Part shown: positions 1 to 7,323 of the stretch, one piece after another | How the letters are laid out: every line of letters begins with the position of its first letter | How positions within the stretch are numbered: the first letter of the stretch is position 1 | Assembly: GCA_036558305.1 (NCBI GenBank) | Contig: DATBFX010000123.1 | Coordinates: 1 to 17,360, forward strand | DNA length: 17,360 bases | Source: DATBFX01 sp036558305 | GTDB taxonomy: Bacteria; Chloroflexota; Chloroflexia; Thermomicrobiales; UBA6265 | Reading direction: 5' to 3' | The notes under the pieces: model-generated | Database searches by the model: none | What the model was told of the DNA's origin: nothing | Seen by the model: the letters and a program-made list of their open reading frames with translations, nothing else | Made by a program: the position numbers and the translations under genes

Positions 1-1
1 C

Positions 2-409
2 GGACGTACCTATGACGAAGCCGCACGGCAGGGGCGGGAGGCGATCGAGACCTGGGTAGATGCCGAGCGAGGTCTCGGACTCCCAATTCCGGAGCCACGT
101 ACCTTCGACAGGGAAGTCGCCAATCGCTGGTGGGTCGACGGCCAGGAATCCCAGCAGGCCGCGCAGACAGACGACGGCGATTGTTACCCCCCGTACTCCA
201 TGATTCTCGAATGGGATCCTCGAAGCGACATCTTCATCGTCACTGTCCCGGAGTTCCGCGGCGCGCGCACACATGGCAATACCTATGAGCAGGCCGCGGC
301 AATGGGTCGGGAGGTCATCGAGTCGCTTGTCGATATCGCGAGACAGGACGGCGAGGATCTCCCTCGTCTCCGGACCTTTCAACCGCGTCGCGTCAGAGCG
401 GTCACCTGA
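2..409 (+). CDS. HicB-like tandem-domain protein (5' end outside window)
   Basis: The reading frame is open from base 2 to a TGA at 407-409, giving 135 visible residues. An ATG at 200 lies in this same frame but is internal. The visible part holds the second half of one HicB-like fold (GRTYDEAARQGREAIETWV, then LPIPEPRTF) and then a complete second copy (YSMILEWDPRSD, VTVPEFRGARTHG, TYEQAAAMGREVIESLVD, LPRLRTF). HicB domains are partly degraded RNase H-like folds; with HicA they act as antitoxins, but many occur alone with unknown roles. No DNA-binding tail is evident after the second copy, and no HicA toxin gene is visible, though upstream sequence is missing. It ends 30 bp before nuoN on the same strand, so co-transcription is likely. 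The family call is fairly secure; antitoxin activity is not established. Confidence 0.75.
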   Translation, partial: GRTYDEAARQGREAIETWVDAERGLGLPIPEPRTFDREVANRWWVDGQESQQAAQTDDGDCYPPYSMILEWDPRSDIFIVTVPEFRGARTHGNTYEQAAAMGREVIESLVDIARQDGEDLPRLRTFQPRRVRAVT

Positions 410-439
410 TCCGCGTTTCGGTCAAGAGGAGCACGCTGA

Positions 440-1987
440 GTGGACCTGATCAACCTCAACCTGCAATATCCCGACTGGGGCCTGGTCTTACCTCAGTTGA
501 TCGTCTTCGTCCTGGCGATCGTGCTCCTCTTCGGCGATGCCTTCCTGCCGAAGGCCTGGCACTACGTCGGGCTGACCGCACTCTCCCTGATCGGCTACGC
601 CGCCGCGATGGTCGCGCTTTACTGGCAGGACGGCAAAGACGAATCGACCTTCCAGGGCATGTTCCGAGCGGACGGACTGACCGTCTTCCTCTCGATCATC
701 ATCCTCTCCGCGGCGATCCTCTCCGTGATGGTCTCGGCCAGCTACGTCGAACACCTCGAAGGGCGGATGCCACTCGGCGAGTTTTACGTACTGCTTGCCT
801 TTTCGGTCCTTGGCGCGCTCCTCGTTTCCGCGTCCGGCGACCTCGTCATGATTTTCGTCGGTATCGAACTGTCGTCGTTGGCAACCTACGTCTTGACCGC
901 CTTCGCCAAGCGGCGGGTCACCTCGATCGAGGGCGCGCTCAAATACTTCCTGCTCGGCATCTTCGCCAGCGCCATCCTCATCTACGGCTTGACCTGGACC
1001 TACGGTCTGACCGGGTCGACGAACCTTGACGACATTGCCCGGAACATTCAGGGCTCGATCTCCGGTCAGGATTACCTCGAACCCTCGCTCCTGTTCGCCT
1101 TGCTGCTCTTGACCGTCGGCCTCGGGTTCAAGATCGCCGCCGTCCCCTTCCACATGTGGACGCCCGACGCCTACGACGGCGCACCCACGCCGGTGACCGG
1201 GTTCATGTCCGTTGTGCCGAAAGCGGCCGGCTTCGCCGCGCTGGTCAGGATCATGGTCCAAGGGCTCGGCCCGATGCGGGACGACTGGACCAACCTGATC
1301 GCCGCCCTCGCGATCCTGACGATGGTCTTCGGCAACATCGTCGCCATCGCCCAACGCAACATCAAGCGGATGCTCGCCTACTCGTCGATCGCCCACACCG
1401 GCTACATGCTGGTCGGGTTGGCGGCCTACCAGACCAAGGCGGGTTTCAGCACCACCCAGCAGGCCGGCTTGACCACCGACCTCGGCGTCTCCTCCCTTCT
1501 CTACTACATCCTCGCCTACACCTTCATGAACATCGGCGCCTTCGCCGTCGTCGCCTGGTTGCAACACCGTGGTCGCGGCATGACGCTCGACGACTTTGCC
1601 GGTCTCGCCGGCACCAACCCGCTAGCGGCCGCGGCGATGTCCGTCTTCATGGTCTCGCTGATGGGCGTGCCACCGTTACTCGGCTTCTACGCCAAGTACT
1701 ACGTGATCCTGGCCGCCATCGACGCCGATCTCCTCTGGCTGGCCCTGGCGGTCGTCATCATGTCCGCGGTCAGCGCCTACTTCTACCTCCGCGTCGTCGC
1801 CGTCATGTACTTCACCCCGACCGAGAAGACCTTGAGACCGGCCTCGACCCAACTGCTCAACGTCGGGATTGCCGGTATGGTGATCGCCAACCTTGCCCTC
1901 GGACTCTTCTCCTCGCGCATCGTCGATCTGGCCGACAAGTGGTCCGGCGCGCTGACGGTCGCTTCGCGGATCACCGGCACCGGATGA
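440..1987 (+). CDS. nuoN: NADH-quinone oxidoreductase subunit N
   Basis: The 515-residue product is a polytopic membrane protein of the antiporter-like subunit family of respiratory complex I (NDH-1), which couples NADH:quinone electron transfer to proton pumping. Hydrophobic helices run through the whole length. Conserved charged residues expected in the proton channel are present: Glu143 in MIFVGIELSSLATYVL, Lys168 in ALKYFLLG, Lys231 in FKIAAVPFHMW, Lys261 in VPKAAG, and Lys419 in GFYAKYYV. The NIKRMLAYSSIAHTGYM stretch (307-323) and the WTPDAYDGAPTPVTGF loop (240-255) are typical of NuoN. The start is GTG, with an AAGAGGAG ribosome-binding site at 424-431. The stop overlaps the next start (ATGA at 1984-1987). 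Other nuo genes, if clustered, would lie to the left of the window; a HicB-like gene sits directly upstream instead of nuoM. Confidence 0.95.
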   Translation: MDLINLNLQYPDWGLVLPQLIVFVLAIVLLFGDAFLPKAWHYVGLTALSLIGYAAAMVALYWQDGKDESTFQGMFRADGLTVFLSIIILSAAILSVMVSASYVEHLEGRMPLGEFYVLLAFSVLGALLVSASGDLVMIFVGIELSSLATYVLTAFAKRRVTSIEGALKYFLLGIFASAILIYGLTWTYGLTGSTNLDDIARNIQGSISGQDYLEPSLLFALLLLTVGLGFKIAAVPFHMWTPDAYDGAPTPVTGFMSVVPKAAGFAALVRIMVQGLGPMRDDWTNLIAALAILTMVFGNIVAIAQRNIKRMLAYSSIAHTGYMLVGLAAYQTKAGFSTTQQAGLTTDLGVSSLLYYILAYTFMNIGAFAVVAWLQHRGRGMTLDDFAGLAGTNPLAAAAMSVFMVSLMGVPPLLGFYAKYYVILAAIDADLLWLALAVVIMSAVSAYFYLRVVAVMYFTPTEKTLRPASTQLLNVGIAGMVIANLALGLFSSRIVDLADKWSGALTVASRITGTG

Positions 1988-2559
1988 TCCGCGGCGAGTT
2001 GGTCAATCTCCGGGCCGTCGAGCGTGCGGACGCCCCCGACCTGTTCCGCTGGTTCAACGACCCGGAGTTGATGCGCTTTTGGGGCGTCGCCGACGCGACC
2101 GCCTCCTCGAACGAGATCCAGCGGCGGATCGAAGGGTGGCTCGAAGAAGAGGGCCGGCTCGGTCGACCCGCCTGCCTGATCGTCGAGACCCTTGAGGGAG
2201 AAGCCGTCGGGCTCGTCGTCCTCGGCGACTATCGACCGAACGATCGATCGGTTGCCTTGTCCCTGCTGATCGGCGAGCGCACCCGGTGGGGCCAGGGACT
2301 CGGCGGCGACACCGTCCGGACGGTCGTCGATGCCTGCTTTGCCGCCTGGAATCTCCATCGCGTCTGGCTGCGAACCGAGGCCTTCAACGAACGCGCCCAG
2401 CGCCTCTACCGCCGCTGTGGTTTCCGCCACGAGGCGACCCTGCGCGGCGCGACGTACCTCGAGGGCGAGTACCACGACGTCCTCGTCTTCGCCCTGCTCG
2501 AACCCGACGCCGTCCAGGTCGCCGGTCAAGTGCCACCGGCTCGATCGGGAAACCGGTGA
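1984..2559 (+). CDS. GNAT family N-acetyltransferase (RimJ/RimL-like)
   Basis: A 191-residue protein with the layout of RimJ/RimL-type GNAT acetyltransferases, which move an acetyl group from acetyl-CoA to an amine such as a protein N-terminus or a small molecule. It opens with GELVNLRAVERADAPDLFRWFND. Strand 4 plus motif A reads VALSLLIGERTRWGQGLGG, with the pyrophosphate-binding loop WGQGLG at 102-107. The motif B region NLHRVWLRTEAFNERAQRLY and GFRHEATLRGATYLEGEYHDV (146-166) complete the fold. The substrate cannot be read from sequence. The ATG overlaps the nuoN stop by 4 bp and the stop overlaps the Nudix start, so translation is probably coupled across all three genes. No link to complex I function is implied by the family. 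Confidence 0.9.
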   Translation: MIRGELVNLRAVERADAPDLFRWFNDPELMRFWGVADATASSNEIQRRIEGWLEEEGRLGRPACLIVETLEGEAVGLVVLGDYRPNDRSVALSLLIGERTRWGQGLGGDTVRTVVDACFAAWNLHRVWLRTEAFNERAQRLYRRCGFRHEATLRGATYLEGEYHDVLVFALLEPDAVQVAGQVPPARSGNR

Positions 2560-3227
2560 TGGCAAACGGCGTTGCCGCCCAGGACCCGGGCGAACTCTTC
2601 GACGTCGTGCGGGCCGACGGCTCACCGACCGGCGTCACCAAACCGCGGGCGGCCGTCCATCGCGACGGCGACTGGCACCGCTCGATCCACGTTTGGATCG
2701 CCGGTGTTGGGGAAGACGGCGAGCCGTTTCTCGTCTTCCAGCGGCGCAGCGGCGACAAGGACACCTGGCCGGGTCGGTTGGATGCGACCGTTGGTGGACA
2801 TTACCGCTCGGGCGAAACCGTGCGACAAACGCTCCGGGAGACCGAGGAAGAGATCGGCGTTTCGGTTTCGCTTGCCGACTTGCGGCCCCTCGGCGTCCGC
2901 GTCTGTGCGAACGAAGGCGAATCCGGCATCGTCGATCGCGAATTGCAGGACGTCTTCCTGTTACCCAGCGACCGGCCGCTGACCGACTACCGACCGAACC
3001 CGGCCGAACTGGCCGCGCTCATCCGCGTGCCGATCGGCGGCGTGCTGGCGCTGTTCGTTGGCGACGCCGCCGAGATTCCCGCCGAGTGTCTCGCGCCGGG
3101 CGCGGAGGGCCCGGCGCCGACGACGGTCGGTCTCGACGACTTCATCCCGAATATTGACCGTTACTTCTATCGCGTCGCGATCGCCGCGGGGTTGGTCCTT
3201 CGCCAAGAGCGCCACGTGGCCGTCTAA
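2559..3227 (+). CDS. Nudix hydrolase, IPP-isomerase-like subgroup
   Basis: A 222-residue protein of the Nudix fold, whose members cleave X-linked nucleoside diphosphates and related compounds. Its N-terminus (ELFDVVRADGSPTG, then HRDGDWHRSIHVWI) resembles the subgroup related to isopentenyl-diphosphate isomerase. The Nudix box lies at about residues 80-101: GHYRSGE, then RETEEEIGV. It keeps the metal-binding REXXEE core, but the spacer between E and RE has six residues rather than the canonical seven. The substrate is unknown. The ATG at 2559 overlaps the preceding stop (TGATG); an in-frame GTG at 2556 is an alternative start. It is the last gene of the coupled nuoN-GNAT-Nudix run. Confidence 0.88.
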   Translation: MANGVAAQDPGELFDVVRADGSPTGVTKPRAAVHRDGDWHRSIHVWIAGVGEDGEPFLVFQRRSGDKDTWPGRLDATVGGHYRSGETVRQTLRETEEEIGVSVSLADLRPLGVRVCANEGESGIVDRELQDVFLLPSDRPLTDYRPNPAELAALIRVPIGGVLALFVGDAAEIPAECLAPGAEGPAPTTVGLDDFIPNIDRYFYRVAIAAGLVLRQERHVAV

Positions 3228-3377
3228 TCGGATTCCCAATGTCGAGTTGAGCAGATTTTGTCGCAATTGCCATCTTGCTTCTGCGTTCTGCATGACGTAA
3301 TGTAGGTCCCGTGCAGGATTGAGAACCGTTCGCGTTGGCGCTGCCCCATCGGTACACGGATGACAAGGAGAACGACG
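3228..3377 (+). promoter_or_regulatory. AT-richer intergenic leader of the cysteine-knot gene
   Basis: This 150-bp gap between the Nudix stop and the next start is clearly richer in A and T than its surroundings, especially 3236-3305. That suggests it holds the promoter of the downstream exported protein. TTGCTT and TAATGT are found 17 bp apart at about 3275-3303, but each matches the sigma-70 consensus poorly. A clear ribosome-binding site AAGGAG lies at 3365-3370, seven bases before ATG 3378; this decides that start over the in-frame ATG at 3360. Confidence 0.35.
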
Positions 3378-3788
3378 ATGGATGACCGCCGATTTGATGA
3401 TCTCGCAAAGTCGGTCGCCGGAGTCCATTCCCGCCGCGACATGGTCAAGCGGATCGGCGGTCTCGCCGCCGCCGCCGTCGGCCTCAGTGTTTGGCGCGAC
3501 GCCGAGGCGATCGTCTGCCGCCCGGACGGCCGCACCTGTCGCGAGCACATCGACTGCTGTTCTCTTTTCTGCGCTCCACCGGTTCCCATCACCCACCAGC
3601 GCCTTTGTGGTCCGGGGTCGACGACCAGCACGACGACCTCGACCACGACCTCGACGACGACTTCGGTCCCGTGTCTCCAATTGGGGGATCCTTGCAGCCC
3701 AACGAGTGGTCAGCTGTGCTGCGGTGGTCTACAGTGCACCTTCACCGATGTGGGGCCGACCGGCTTCCAATGCACCACCATCCCCTGA
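3378..3788 (+). CDS. Tat-exported protein with two six-Cys knot-like domains
   Basis: A 136-residue predicted exported protein of unknown function. The N-terminus carries a twin-arginine motif (SRRDMVK, residues 18-24), a hydrophobic stretch (GGLAAAAVGLSVW, 27-39) and a possible signal peptidase site after AEA (42-44). The mature part holds two Cys-rich units. Unit 1 has Cys47, 54, 60, 61, 65 and 77 (C-x6-C-x5-CC-x3-C-x11-C); unit 2 has Cys99, 106, 114, 115, 120 and 132 (C-x6-C-x7-CC-x4-C-x11-C). Both follow the C-C-CC-C-C order of inhibitor-cystine-knot (knottin-like) folds. They are joined by a Thr/Ser linker at 81-96 with three TTTS repeats. Tat export of a disulfide-rich protein would fit folding before or during export. 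Related Tat/Cys-rich proteins are, to my knowledge, frequent in Thermomicrobia. The role could be adhesion, protease inhibition or cell-surface structure; none can be chosen from sequence. Confidence 0.8.
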   Translation: MDDRRFDDLAKSVAGVHSRRDMVKRIGGLAAAAVGLSVWRDAEAIVCRPDGRTCREHIDCCSLFCAPPVPITHQRLCGPGSTTSTTTSTTTSTTTSVPCLQLGDPCSPTSGQLCCGGLQCTFTDVGPTGFQCTTIP

Positions 3789-3823
3789 CGCCGGGTCGTT
3801 TGCCGATTCCGGGGGGTCGTTGA

Positions 3824-3851
3824 CGAGGGGGCGCCGGCCGGCGCCCCCTCG
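3824..3851. terminator. 28-nt perfect palindrome, probable terminator
   Basis: CGAGGGGGCGCCGG is followed directly by its exact reverse complement CCGGCGCCCCCTCG. The pair forms a 14-bp all-matched arm that would fold as a very stable hairpin with its central bases as the loop. It lies 36 bp after the stop of the Cys-rich gene and before the glycosyltransferase, so termination is the simplest role. There is no run of T after it, so it is not a textbook intrinsic terminator. Confidence 0.6.
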
Positions 3852-3916
3852 CCGCATCCTTCGGGTCGAGGTGCGTGCTCGTCGGCGTCGGGGTTGAAGG
3901 ATCGGATACTTGGCGA

Positions 3917-5158
3917 ATGGTGACACCCTTCCCGCCCGTACCGAGGCGAGCGGGAATAACGCCCGCCACCGGGGCGGCCGGTACGCGCGCCCTCTTTTAC
4001 AGCGCCGACGTCTCCGGTCTTGGGAACGTCCGGCGCACCATGGCAATCGTCCATGAGGTGGCGGAGTTGCGACCGGACGTCGACCTCCTCCTTCTCACCG
4101 GAGGTCTTCAGACCCACGCCTACGAGCTCCCTGACCGCTTCGATTACGTCAAACTGCCGGCCGCCGCCAGGTACCAGCTCTTCGCCCATGTCTCGCCCAG
4201 CCCCGACCACTCGCGCCGTGAAGGCGGTCTCGTTGCCCTTCGCGAGCGGCTCGCATTCGACACCGCCACCATGTTTGCCCCGCACCTGGTGCTCGTGGAC
4301 AACTTGCCGGCAGGCGTAGGATGGGAGGTGATCCGCACGCTGGATCACCTGCGGGCGATCGAACCGCCCATCGCCCTCGTGCTCGGTCTGCGCGACGTCC
4401 TCGACGAACCGGCGCGAGTCGCCAGGGAGTGGGAAGCAGCGGGGCATTTCGAATTGATGGAGCGGGTCTACGATCGCATCCTCATCTATGGCTGCCCGGA
4501 GGTCGTCGACCCAACGCGGGAATATGGGTTTCCCCCTGCGGTGACGGCCAAGATGGAGATCTGCGGTTATGTCCGGCGGCCTGAGCCAATGACTCCGCCG
4601 GAGACGATTCGTGACGATATCGGCGCCGGCCAGGCACCACTCGTCGTCGTCACCGTTGGGGGCGGTCAGTTCGGCGGACCGCTGCTGCGTCTCGATCTGT
4701 CCGCACTCCGCGAACGCCAGAGCGGACTCGATGGCGTGATCTCGTACGTCGTCATCGGTCCGCTCGTCGCGGGGGCAAAGGCGGAACTGGCAGCCCTGTC
4801 GGAACTGGCCAACGGCCTGCCCAACCTCCACATCGTCCCCTTCGCGGACGATCTCCTCAGCCACCTGAATGCCGCCGACGTGGTCGTGACGATGGGCGGT
4901 CTGACGCTGATCGAAGCGGTTTCGCTGGGCAAGCGGGTCGTGTCGCTGCCGCGGGTCTCGGCGCGCGACCAGTACGTGCGGGCGCAACGGCTGGCGAAGC
5001 TCGGCGCCTGCACCTGGGTGCCCGAGCCGGAACAGAATTCGGCGCGTCTGGCGGCCGCAATCCGTGCTGCGCTCAACAGCCCCCCACCGGTCGTGAACCT
5101 CGACTTCGGCGGTCGAGAGCGCGCCGCTCGCATCCTGGCCGACCTCCTCCCCGGTTGA
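3917..5158 (+). CDS. MurG-like GT-B glycosyltransferase
   Basis: A 413-residue cytoplasmic or membrane-associated enzyme resembling the COG4671 'predicted glycosyltransferase' group, related to MurG/GT28. The N-terminal domain starts with ALFYSADVSGLGNVRRTMAI (25-44), the glycine-rich acceptor-side loop of GT-B enzymes, followed by LLLLTGG and FDYVKLP. Further family-like stretches are LVLVDNLPAGVGWEV, LGLRDVLDEP and YDRILIYGCPEV. The C-terminal nucleotide-sugar domain shows VVVTVGGGQFGG (243-254) and MGGLTLIEAVSLGKRVVSLP (326-345). Donor and acceptor are not readable. The start is uncertain: ATG 3917 is preferred, while an in-frame GTG at 3875 would add 14 weakly structured residues and begin just after the palindrome. 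No cell-wall or polysaccharide genes lie beside it. Confidence 0.85.
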   Translation: MVTPFPPVPRRAGITPATGAAGTRALFYSADVSGLGNVRRTMAIVHEVAELRPDVDLLLLTGGLQTHAYELPDRFDYVKLPAAARYQLFAHVSPSPDHSRREGGLVALRERLAFDTATMFAPHLVLVDNLPAGVGWEVIRTLDHLRAIEPPIALVLGLRDVLDEPARVAREWEAAGHFELMERVYDRILIYGCPEVVDPTREYGFPPAVTAKMEICGYVRRPEPMTPPETIRDDIGAGQAPLVVVTVGGGQFGGPLLRLDLSALRERQSGLDGVISYVVIGPLVAGAKAELAALSELANGLPNLHIVPFADDLLSHLNAADVVVTMGGLTLIEAVSLGKRVVSLPRVSARDQYVRAQRLAKLGACTWVPEPEQNSARLAAAIRAALNSPPPVVNLDFGGRERAARILADLLPG

Positions 5159-5259
5159 GGCGGTGCCGGTGAGGGTTCGCGAGCGGGCTCTTCGCGATTG
5201 GTTTGGAGGCGGGATGAGCAGTCTCTCGTATCGACGGCCGGAGACTCACCACCGCACCC

Positions 5260-5265
5260 TATAAT
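5260..5265 (+). promoter_or_regulatory. Possible -10 box (TATAAT)
   Basis: An exact TATAAT stands in the 169-bp gap between the glycosyltransferase and the split-barrel oxidoreductase, 62 bp before the GTG start. No good TTGACA-like hexamer is present 16-18 bp upstream, so the promoter assignment rests on the -10 box and its position in a GC-rich gap. Confidence 0.4.
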
Positions 5266-5327
5266 GGCCGACGCTCGGTCACCTGACCGGTGGCACCAGT
5301 CCCTATCGCCACAAGAAGAGAAAGCAA

Positions 5328-5729
5328 GTGCCCATGCCGGCGGGTCCGATTCCTGAACGCTTTCACGACATTCTTCGAAGCACCACGCTTGGGCACCTCG
5401 CGACCGTCGACGAGCACGGTCGGCCCCAGGTCAATCCCGTCTGGTTTCTTTGGGACGGCGAAAGCATCCTGCTCAGTGTCCGACCGGTCACCCAAAAGTA
5501 CAAGAATCTCCGACGCGACCCGCACGTCGCGATCTCCTTTCTCGATCCCGCCAATCCCATGCGCTACGTCGAGCTGCGCGGCGAGGTCGCCGAGTGGCAA
5601 CTCTTCGAAGACCTGACCTTCGTCAATCGGTTGGCGCGCAAATACACGGGTGCCGACTTTACCGGTGGCCGTCCCGGCGAGCACCGATACAGGTTGACGA
5701 TCCGGGTCGATGCGTGGACCGGTCAGTAG
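5328..5729 (+). CDS. PPOX-class F420/FMN-dependent oxidoreductase
   Basis: A 133-residue split-barrel flavin-binding protein of the pyridoxamine 5'-phosphate oxidase-like superfamily, closest in style to the 'PPOX class F420-dependent' group. Typical features are GHLATVDEHGRPQVNPVWFL near residues 22-41, SVRPVTQKYKNLRRDPHVAI (about 50-69), and YVELRGEVAEW (84-94). F420-dependent members reduce substrates using reduced F420; others bind FMN or heme, so the cofactor is an inference. The GTG at 5328 is seven bases after an AAGAAGAG ribosome-binding site; ATG 5334 is also possible and changes only two residues. It appears to be transcribed alone from the TATAAT box upstream, and its end faces the convergent GMC gene. 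Confidence 0.85.
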   Translation: MPMPAGPIPERFHDILRSTTLGHLATVDEHGRPQVNPVWFLWDGESILLSVRPVTQKYKNLRRDPHVAISFLDPANPMRYVELRGEVAEWQLFEDLTFVNRLARKYTGADFTGGRPGEHRYRLTIRVDAWTGQ

Positions 5730-5751
5730 CGGTCGGTTGCACGACCGGTCC
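5716..5751. terminator. Inverted repeat between convergent genes
   Basis: GGACCGGTC (5716-5724) is matched by GACCGGTCC (5743-5751), and inside it CGGTCG/CGACCG (5730-5735, 5742-5747) forms a nested alternative hairpin. The outer arm overlaps the stop codon of the split-barrel gene. The site lies between two convergent genes and is followed by a pyrimidine-rich stretch (CGTCTTCTCCCGTTCCCCC), so a terminator for the plus-strand transcript is plausible. Confidence 0.45.
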
Positions 5752-5799
5752 GTCTTCTCCCGTTCCCCCGTCTTCTGCCGCCCTCTCCCGCCCCGCGCC

Positions 5800-7323
5800 C
5801 TACTCGACCAGCCAGCGCCCGATCCGCTCGCCGACGACCGCCGCCGGTACGTTCGTGTTCGCGCGCGGGATGACGGGGATGATCGAAGCGTCCGCGACGT
5901 AGACACCCTCCAGACCGTGGACCGCGCCGCGCGGGTCGACCACGGCGTCCGGATCGGAGGCCGGTCCCATCTTGCAGGTGCCGACCGGGTGGTAGTAGTG
6001 CACCACGTTGGCGTCGATCCAGGCCGCGATCTCGGCTTCGGATCGAACGCCCGGACCGGGCGACGTTTCCTGCCCGATCAGCGCACGCAGCGCCGGTTGC
6101 GCCGCGAACGCCCGCGCCAGCTTGACGGCATCGACCAGCACGCGGCGGTCCGCTCCGTCGGTGTCCGAGACGTAGCCGTGCTCGAAGAGGGGGGCCAGCG
6201 AGCAGTCGGCACCGGAGAGCCGCAGGTGGCCGCGCGACCGCGGCGTCATGCAGGCGACGGGAACGACGAACTCCCAGCGCTGGCGCGCGGGGTCGTTGTA
6301 CGGTGTTCCGACCGGATAGAGATGAATGTCGAAACCTTCCGTGCAGGACGACGACCGCGCCTTCGCGATCGATTGCTCCTCGGGGAGCCAGTGGTCCACC
6401 GCGAAGGCGGTGAGTCGTTCGATCAACTCCGGTGTGCCGGAGTACACCAATTCGACTGCCGGGTGATCGTGGAGGTTGCGTCCGACACCGGGGAGGTCGT
6501 GAACCGGCACGATCCGCAGCTTCCGCAACTCCGCGGGATCGCCGATTCCGGATCGTAGGAGAATCCCCGGCGACCCGTACGCGCCTGCTCCGAGCACGAC
6601 ACGACTCGCCTCGACCCGTGTCGGCCCGTCCGGTCCGACGACGATCGCGCCAACGGCGCGCCCTCGCTCGATCACCAGTCGGTCCGCGACCACATTCCCG
6701 ACGATCGTCAGATTGGGCTTTCCCCGGACCGGATCGAGATAGCCGAAAGCGGCGTTCCACCGAATCCCGTCGCGGATATTCGCCGGACTCGGCGCCATCC
6801 CCACGTCCTCGTCGAGGTCGTTGAGGTCGTCGACGAGCGGAATCCCGACCCCCGGCGCCGCCTCCAGGAAGGCGCGATGGAATGGCTGAACCTCGTCCAT
6901 CCCAGGGATGCGTACCCGCAACCGCTCGTTGACGCTGCGAAACAGCGGCAGCAGCTCCTCGGTCGCCCACCCCGGGTTCCCCGCCGCCGCCCAGCCGTCG
7001 TAGTCGAGCCGGCTTCCCCAGATCGCCGCGCAGCCGTTGTGCGACGAGCACCCCCCGATCACCTTGGCTCGTTGAAACGGAATCACCCGGCCCGGATAGC
7101 GATCGCCGCTGTCGTACTCCCACCCGTGCGTCGGCGCCAGGTCCCGCGCATCGAGGAGGTCCGCCGGCCAACCGCCGCCGGCGAGCGGTCCGTAATCGGG
7201 CCCGGCTTCCAGCAGAAGGACCGATTGGTCGCCGAGTTCCGCCAGGAGCCCGGCAGCGGCGGCACCGGCGGTGCCGCCGCCGAGGACGATGGTGTCGGCG
7301 TAACGCGGGATCATCGCGGTCAC
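5800..7323 (-). CDS. GMC family FAD-dependent oxidoreductase
   Basis: A 507-residue flavoenzyme of the glucose-methanol-choline oxidoreductase family, which oxidises alcohols with FAD. The N-terminal Rossmann motif is TIVLGGGTAGAAAAGLLAEL (11-30). It is followed by VLLLEAG (35-41) and the GMC signature region AKVIGGCSSHNGCAAIWGSR (86-105). The second GMC signature region GAYGSPGILLRSGIG is present. The C-terminal active site shows HYYHPVGTCKMG (442-453, probable catalytic His445) and IPRANTNVPAAVVGERI (485-501, with Asn489 and Asn491). The substrate (choline, sugar, aliphatic alcohol or other) is unknown. The GTG start at 7323 overlaps the Uma2 stop as GTGA, suggesting translational coupling; an ATG at 7314 is the alternative. 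It is the last gene of the acnA-Uma2-GMC run. Confidence 0.92.
   Translation of the reverse strand: MTAMIPRYADTIVLGGGTAGAAAAGLLAELGDQSVLLLEAGPDYGPLAGGGWPADLLDARDLAPTHGWEYDSGDRYPGRVIPFQRAKVIGGCSSHNGCAAIWGSRLDYDGWAAAGNPGWATEELLPLFRSVNERLRVRIPGMDEVQPFHRAFLEAAPGVGIPLVDDLNDLDEDVGMAPSPANIRDGIRWNAAFGYLDPVRGKPNLTIVGNVVADRLVIERGRAVGAIVVGPDGPTRVEASRVVLGAGAYGSPGILLRSGIGDPAELRKLRIVPVHDLPGVGRNLHDHPAVELVYSGTPELIERLTAFAVDHWLPEEQSIAKARSSSCTEGFDIHLYPVGTPYNDPARQRWEFVVPVACMTPRSRGHLRLSGADCSLAPLFEHGYVSDTDGADRRVLVDAVKLARAFAAQPALRALIGQETSPGPGVRSEAEIAAWIDANVVHYYHPVGTCKMGPASDPDAVVDPRGAVHGLEGVYVADASIIPVIPRANTNVPAAVVGERIGRWLVE

Noticed and set aside
488..1567. 359-codon open frame opposite nuoN
   Set aside because: Shadow of nuoN; the product is almost all charged residues and Gly with no motif.
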